This document shows, piece after piece, positions 10,697 through 14,329 of a stretch of 14,329 bases of DNA. The notes under the pieces were generated by a model. That model searched no databases. It worked only from the letters and a program-made list of their open reading frames with translations, and was not told the DNA's origin. A program made the position numbers and the translations under genes. Where the stretch lies: contig JACMQR010000022.1 in the NCBI GenBank assembly GCA_014376885.1, forward strand, positions 1 through 14,329, written 5' to 3'. Positions within the stretch are counted from its first letter, which is position 1, and each line of letters starts with the position of its first letter. The stretch comes from Polaromonas sp. Lineage in GTDB: Bacteria; Pseudomonadota; Gammaproteobacteria; Burkholderiales; Burkholderiaceae_C.

Positions 10697-11371
10697 ATGC
10701 ATCCCCACCCCTCACCCCTTGTGCAAACCCCCGTGCTCACCGCCGAAGGGCTTGTTTTTGGCCCTGCCGGCTCGTCCGGGCCGCCCGTGCTCGACCAGCT
10801 AACGATGGTCCTGCTGCCCGGCGTGACCTGGGTAGGTGGCGGCGAAGGCAGCGGAAAAACCAGCCTGCTGCAGCTGCTGGCCGGCGCTGTCGAGCCTGGC
10901 GCGTTCCAGGGCCAGCTTTGCATCCAGCGCGTCAGCCTGACCCAAAACCGGGCGGCTTACTGCCAGCTGGCGGGCTGGCTGGACCCGCGCGACAGCGCGC
11001 GTGACCAGCAAACCGCGCGCCAGATTTTTACCGGACTGCAGCACCAGCACGCCCGCTTCAGCCTGGAGGCCTTGCAGGCGCATATTGCCGGCCTGAGCCT
11101 GACGCCGCATCTGGACAAGGCGCTTTACATGCTGTCCAGCGGCACCCGGCGCAAGGTGCTGATGGCCGCTGCCATGGCCGCCATGGCGCCTGTCACCTTG
11201 CTCGACCAGCCCTTCATGGCGCTGGACCGGCCGTCCAGCGCCTACCTGCTGCAGCAGCTGGACCGGGCCGCGCAGCAGTCCGTCAGGGCCTGGGTGGTGG
11301 CCGACTACGAGGCACCGCCCGGCATTGCGCTGGCGGGCACGGTGGAGCTGCGGCCCGGACGCCAGGAGTGA
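10697..11371 (+). CDS. Orphan ABC-type ATP-binding protein with degenerate catalytic residues
   Basis: ATG 10697 follows AAAGG by eight bases; the frame is open further upstream but overlaps the 55-residue gene there. The 224-residue product has a Walker A GGEGSGKT (48-55), an ABC signature LSSGTRRK (146-153) and a Walker B VTLLD (166-170), followed by QPFMALD, an arrangement seen in small exporter ATPases such as CcmA. Two catalytic positions are changed. The glutamate after Walker B is glutamine (Q171), and the switch histidine that normally follows the next strand is absent (WVVADYEAPPG, 199-208). In other ABC proteins these changes abolish or strongly slow ATP hydrolysis, so this protein may bind ATP without efficient turnover or pair with an active subunit. 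No permease gene is in the window apart from the tiny membrane protein upstream. The fold call is firm, the function unknown. Confidence 0.8.
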   Translation: MHPHPSPLVQTPVLTAEGLVFGPAGSSGPPVLDQLTMVLLPGVTWVGGGEGSGKTSLLQLLAGAVEPGAFQGQLCIQRVSLTQNRAAYCQLAGWLDPRDSARDQQTARQIFTGLQHQHARFSLEALQAHIAGLSLTPHLDKALYMLSSGTRRKVLMAAAMAAMAPVTLLDQPFMALDRPSSAYLLQQLDRAAQQSVRAWVVADYEAPPGIALAGTVELRPGRQE

Positions 11372-11443
11372 TCCGCAAGCCGCCCGTTGCGCAGCCTGGC
11401 GGGCACCGGCAGCGCTGACCCAGTCCACCGGCTGGCTGGCCAC

Positions 11444-11516
11444 GCATAACGTCATGCACGGTTTGCATAACTTTTACCGGTAACCCACTGGTAACCGCGG
11501 GCGATGTTCATAGAAT
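11444..11516 (+). promoter_or_regulatory. Predicted pckG control region with phased direct repeats
   Basis: A -10-like TAGAAT (11511-11516) has a poor -35 (CTGGTA, 11488-11493), which suits an activator-dependent promoter. Just upstream and over the -35 are two direct-repeat pairs: ACCGGTAACC / ACTGGTAACC (11476 and 11487, offset 11 bases) and GCATAAC / GCATAAC (11444 and 11465, offset 21 bases). The offsets equal one and two turns of the helix, as expected for protein binding on one face. A small AGAAT-G-ATTCT palindrome overlaps the -10 box. The regulator is unknown. Confidence 0.45.
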
Positions 11517-11570
11517 GATTCTGGAAACCAGCCGCCGCCGACCAGTTCCCTGCACAAGCCTTATTTCGAA

Positions 11571-11617
11571 AAACGCACTGGCTCCAACGCCGCCCGTCCG
11601 GGCCCTGCCAGGCGTTT
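11571..11617 (+). other. Stem-loop in the long pckG leader
   Basis: AAACGC-A-CTGG (11571-11581) can pair with CCAGGCGTTT (11608-11617): ten base pairs with one bulged A. The enclosed loop contains a smaller GCCCG/CGGGC hairpin (11592-11603). It lies between the predicted promoter and the ribosome-binding site in a leader of about 130 bases. There is no T-run right after it, so it is more likely a structural or regulatory element than a terminator. Confidence 0.4.
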
Positions 11618-11654
11618 ATCGACATCACGCTTTTTTACTTTGGAGCTTTTTTTA

Positions 11655-13523
11655 ATGAACCAACCTAGCATGCAAGGGCTTGAGATCAACACGCCTGCTT
11701 TTGTCAAGAATGCAAGACTGATTGCCTGGGTGGCCGACATGGCAGCGCTGTGCAAGCCCGACACGGTTTACTGGTGCGATGGCAGCGATGCCGAATACCA
11801 GCGGCTGTGCCAGCAGCTGGTGAACGCCGGCACCTTCAAAAAACTGAATGAAGCCAAGCGCCCGAACAGCTTTCTGGCGCACAGCGACCCGACCGACGTG
11901 GCCCGCGTCGAAGACCGGACTTACATTTGTTCGGCCAACAAGGAAGACGCCGGCCCGACCAACAACTGGATGGCGCCCGAAGCCATGCGGGCCACGCTGC
12001 AGCCGCTGTTTGACGGCTGCATGAAGGGCCGCACGATGTACGTGGTGCCGTTCAGCATGGGTCCGCTGGGCTCGCCGATTGCCCACATCGGCATCGAGTT
12101 GTCCGACAGCGCCTATGTGGCGGTGAACATGAAGATCATGACCCGCATGGGCAAGGCGGTGTTTGACGTGCTGGGTGTCAACGGCAGCTTCGTGCCCTGC
12201 GTGCACACCGTCGGCGCGCCGCTGGCCCAGGGCCAGGCGGATGTGAAATGGCCGTGCAACAAAACCAAGTACATCGTGCACTACCCCGAAACGCGCGAAA
12301 TCTGGTCTTACGGCTCGGGCTACGGCGGCAATGCGCTGCTGGGCAAGAAATGCTTTGCGCTGCGTATTGCGTCGAACATGGGCCGTGACGAAGGCTGGCT
12401 GGCCGAGCACATGCTGATTTTGGGCGTGACCACGCCGGCGGGCAAAAAGTACCATGTGGCGGCGGCCTTTCCAAGCGCCTGCGGCAAGACCAACTTTTCC
12501 ATGCTGGTGCCGCCGGCCGGCTTTGACGGCTGGAAGGTCACCACCATCGGCGACGACATCGCCTGGATCAAGCCGGCCGCCGACGGCAAGCTCTATGCCA
12601 TCAACCCCGAGGCCGGCTACTTTGGCGTGGCGCCCGGCACCAATATGCTGACCAACCCGAACTGCATGCTCAGCGTGCGCGGCAACACCATCTTCACCAA
12701 TGTCGCGCTGACCGACGACGGCGATGTCTGGTGGGAAGGCATGGAGCAGGACGCGCCCGGCAAGGCGCTGCCCGCGCACCTGATCGACTGGCAGGGCAAG
12801 GACTGGACGCCTGAAATCGCCAAACAGACCGGCGCCAAGGCCGCGCACCCGAATTCGCGCTTCACCGTGGCCGCCACCAACAACCCGGCGCTCGACAGCG
12901 CCTGGGACGACCCGAAAGGCGTGGCCATCGACGCCTTCATCTTTGGCGGCCGCCGCTCGACCACCGTGCCGCTGGTGACCGAGGCACGCAGCTGGACCGA
13001 AGGCGTGTACATGGCCGCGACCATGGGCAGCGAAACCACGGCAGCGGCCACAGGCCAGGCTGGTGTGGTGCGCCGCGACCCGTTCGCCATGCTGCCGTTT
13101 GCCGGCTACAACATGAGCGACTACTTCCAGCACTGGCTCGACATGGGCGAAAAGCTGCAGGCCATGGGCGCTGCGCTGCCAAAGATCTACACCACCAACT
13201 GGTTTCGCAAGGGTGCCGACGGCAAGTTCGCCTGGCCCGGCTATGGCGAGAACATGCGCGTGCTGGCCTGGATGATCGACCGCATCGAAGGCACCGGCCA
13301 GGGTCAGGACCATGTGACCGGCGTCAGCCCGGGCTACGACGACCTGAACTGGACCGGCCTGGACTTCAGCGCCGCGCAGTGGGACAGCGTCACCCGCATT
13401 GACAAGGCCGCCTGGCTCGAAGAGCTGGAGCTCCATACCGAGTTGTTCGAGCAGCTGGCCTACCACCTGCCCCGGGAGCTGGGCGACACCAAAGCCGCGA
13501 TCGAGCGCCGTCTGGCGGCCTGA
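11655..13523 (+). CDS. pckG: Phosphoenolpyruvate carboxykinase (GTP)
   Basis: The enzyme converts oxaloacetate and GTP to PEP, CO2 and GDP, the committed step of gluconeogenesis from TCA-cycle carbon. ATG 11655 has GGAG nine bases upstream; a TTG at 11640 is possible but overlaps that site. The 622 residues fit the GTP family (roughly 600-620) and not the ATP family of about 540. Visible signatures are the substrate-binding arginine R84 in [10 protein letters not shown], the [22 protein letters not shown] block (219-240) with the metal-binding lysine, H252, the GTP P-loop FPSACGKTN (272-280) including reactive cysteine C276, the metal site IGDDIAW (298-304), and [13 protein letters not shown] (324-336). 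The gene stands alone, between a 283-base leader/promoter gap and a strong terminator. Codon use and base composition match the neighbours, so there is no sign of recent transfer. Confidence 0.97.
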   Translation: MNQPSMQGLEINTPAFVKNARLIAWVADMAALCKPDTVYWCDGSDAEYQRLCQQLVNAGTFKKLNEAKRPNSFLAHSDPTDVARVEDRTYICSANKEDAGPTNNWMAPEAMRATLQPLFDGCMKGRTMYVVPFSMGPLGSPIAHIGIELSDSAYVAVNMKIMTRMGKAVFDVLGVNGSFVPCVHTVGAPLAQGQADVKWPCNKTKYIVHYPETREIWSYGSGYGGNALLGKKCFALRIASNMGRDEGWLAEHMLILGVTTPAGKKYHVAAAFPSACGKTNFSMLVPPAGFDGWKVTTIGDDIAWIKPAADGKLYAINPEAGYFGVAPGTNMLTNPNCMLSVRGNTIFTNVALTDDGDVWWEGMEQDAPGKALPAHLIDWQGKDWTPEIAKQTGAKAAHPNSRFTVAATNNPALDSAWDDPKGVAIDAFIFGGRRSTTVPLVTEARSWTEGVYMAATMGSETTAAATGQAGVVRRDPFAMLPFAGYNMSDYFQHWLDMGEKLQAMGAALPKIYTTNWFRKGADGKFAWPGYGENMRVLAWMIDRIEGTGQGQDHVTGVSPGYDDLNWTGLDFSAAQWDSVTRIDKAAWLEELELHTELFEQLAYHLPRELGDTKAAIERRLAA

Positions 13524-13607
13524 AGCCCCGGTCGAGCACGGGCCGGCGCATGACCTGCATGGGCTGGCGCATGGGCATGCCAGGGTTTGCAAACAAACGC
13601 CGGACAC

Positions 13608-13637
13608 AAAAAAGCCACCTGCCCAGGTGGCTTTTTT
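13608..13637. terminator. Bidirectional intrinsic terminator after pckG
   Basis: Six A, then GCCACCTG (13614-13621), a tight loop, CAGGTGGC (13624-13631) and six T. The A-run and T-run make it work in both directions, which suits the convergent pckG (+) and membrane-protein (-) genes. It is the clearest terminator in the window. Confidence 0.93.
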
Positions 13638-13701
13638 GCAGGGGCAGTCGCGACACCCTTGGGCGCGCTGCAGCAACCCGCGGCGCGTTTGCGCTGCGCC
13701 T

Positions 13702-14163
13702 TCAGCGCGTGCGCGTCTGGCGACCCGGCGCCTTGGCTGCATCCGATGCATCACTGCGCGACAGCGCCGACTGCAGGTCGGCCATCACGCGGCCGTCCTG
13801 GCGGGCAATGGCCCACAGGCGCTGGTCGGCGCGGGCTTCGGCCAGGCCGCGCGACCAGCCGTCCAGGCTGCTGCGCAAGCGCCGGGCAGCAGCGCCCAGG
13901 CTGCCGGCAAAAAAGGCCAGCGCTGCAAACAGCGACATCCACAGCACCATCCAGACCATCAGCAGATGGCTTTCAGCCGCGCTGTCCATGATTTCGTAGG
14001 ATACCGCCAGGGCGGCCGCCACCAAGGCAGACCCGAGAAGCAGCACCATTCCGCGCTTACCCCAGACCTGGCGCGGCGCCTGTTGCACCGCCTCCATCAG
14101 GGCCTCCAAACGGTCGGCGCCGTGATGGTGGTCGGGGCGCGGGGCGTTGGTGAAGCTGGTCAT
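13702..14163 (-). CDS. Two-span membrane protein of unknown function
   Basis: The 153-residue protein starts at ATG 14163, with AAGGA seven bases upstream and a plausible promoter further up. The N-terminus has a histidine cluster (DHHHGADR, 11-18). Two hydrophobic segments follow, at about 39-58 (GMVLLLGSALVAAALAVSY) and 67-92 (LLMVWMVLWMSLFAALAFFAG), joined by a short loop with acidic residues. The C-terminal 60 residues are charged and helical, ending in a basic tail (PGRQTRTR), likely cytoplasmic. I do not recognise a family. The good ribosome-binding site, the membrane pattern, the shared terminator and the promoter support a real gene. The longer plus-strand frames across the same bases are poor competitors, because they lack family features and read through the terminator. 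Confidence 0.75.
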   Translation of the reverse strand: MTSFTNAPRPDHHHGADRLEALMEAVQQAPRQVWGKRGMVLLLGSALVAAALAVSYEIMDSAAESHLLMVWMVLWMSLFAALAFFAGSLGAAARRLRSSLDGWSRGLAEARADQRLWAIARQDGRVMADLQSALSRSDASDAAKAPGRQTRTR

Positions 14164-14214
14164 GGTGATGTCCTTGGGTCGGTTGGCGAACGCGCGGTGG
14201 CATCCAATGCCCGT

Positions 14215-14243
14215 ATATTAGGGTTTTTACTAATACTATTCAA
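14215..14243 (-). promoter_or_regulatory. Predicted promoter of the membrane-protein gene with operator-like palindrome
   Basis: On the minus strand TTGAAT (14243-14238) and TAATAT (14220-14215) are 17 bases apart, each matching four of six consensus bases. The start would be near 14208, about 45 bases before the ATG. The palindrome TATTAG-N8-CTAATA (14216-14235) covers the -10 box and the spacer, where a repressor would act. The region is far more AT-rich than the rest of the window. A plus-strand promoter is also possible here (TTTACT at 14225, TATATG at 14247, 16 bases apart). Confidence 0.5.
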
Positions 14244-14289
14244 CTTTATATGTGTGATGTTAGTTATTCATAAAATTAATGACTAAGCC

Positions 14290-14329
14290 ATGACGCCGAC
14301 ACCCCAACCGTTCAAGCCGCCAAACTTTC
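14290..14329 (+). CDS. Possible start of the next gene (3'-partial)
   Basis: ATG 14290 opens a frame of 13 codons (MTPTPQPFKPPNF) running off the right edge, with an in-frame TAA just upstream. It follows the AT-rich promoter-like region, and the proline-rich start looks like normal coding sequence. There is no good ribosome-binding site, and too little is visible to name a product. Confidence 0.4.
   Translation, partial: MTPTPQPFKPPNF

Noticed and set aside
13545..13580. Repeated GGCGCATG words with a 21-base period after pckG
   Set aside because: There are only two exact copies in a short GC-rich stretch just before the terminator, and no array or known element.
11652..13754. A 700-codon open frame on the minus strand opposite pckG
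   Set aside because: It lies entirely antisense to a gene with unmistakable PEP carboxykinase motifs, runs through the terminator, and its translation is rich in H, R, A and G with no domain. Long antisense frames are expected in GC-rich genes.
13399..14286. A 295-codon plus-strand frame from the pckG end into the membrane-protein gene
   Set aside because: It reads through the pckG end and the strong terminator. The minus-strand gene there has a ribosome-binding site, a promoter and clean membrane segments.

Overview
The window is GC-rich chromosomal DNA that looks like a betaproteobacterium of the order Burkholderiales, most likely family Comamonadaceae (Polaromonas, Variovorax or a relative). 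This is inferred from a stand-alone homocysteine-methyltransferase part of MetH, a GTP-type PEP carboxykinase, the medium-length threonine deaminase with one ACT domain, and intergenic repeats that resemble ones I remember from that family. I could run no search, so the genus is a guess. Nothing looks like a phage, plasmid, insertion sequence, CRISPR array or RNA gene. Gene density is high, and no gene-free stretch exceeds 300 bases (the longest is 283 bases, before pckG).

Layout, left to right: the end of a cyclic-nucleotide-binding-domain protein (+) faces the homocysteine-binding part of methionine synthase (metH, -). A divergent 251-base gap with a perfect 16-bp hairpin leads to recQ (+), whose zinc-domain loop has been enlarged by an in-frame repeat-like insertion. 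recQ ends 43 bases inside a small serine-acetyltransferase-like gene (-), which follows a tandem AAA ATPase gene (-) of unknown role. Divergent from the ATPase is threonine ammonia-lyase (ilvA, +), facing a trans-sulfuration-type PLP enzyme (-) and, behind it, a MOSC-domain protein (-). Then come a 55-residue membrane protein (+), an orphan ABC-type ATPase with degenerate catalytic residues (+), and pckG (+) behind a long leader with helically phased repeats. pckG ends at a strong bidirectional terminator facing a two-span membrane protein (-). An AT-rich divergent promoter region and the first 13 codons of another possible gene (+) close the window.

Functionally this is mostly core metabolism and DNA maintenance. 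Four genes touch linked amino-acid chemistry: MetH (homocysteine to methionine), a CysE-like acetyltransferase, threonine deaminase (threonine to 2-oxobutyrate) and a Cys/Met-metabolism PLP enzyme. They are on different strands with separate promoters, so this is a loose theme and not one operon. pckG supplies PEP for gluconeogenesis. I found no clear new multi-gene system. The best candidates for something undescribed are the degenerate ABC ATPase with its small membrane neighbour, the tandem AAA ATPase/acetyltransferase pair, and the RecQ whose zinc domain carries a translated repeat element.
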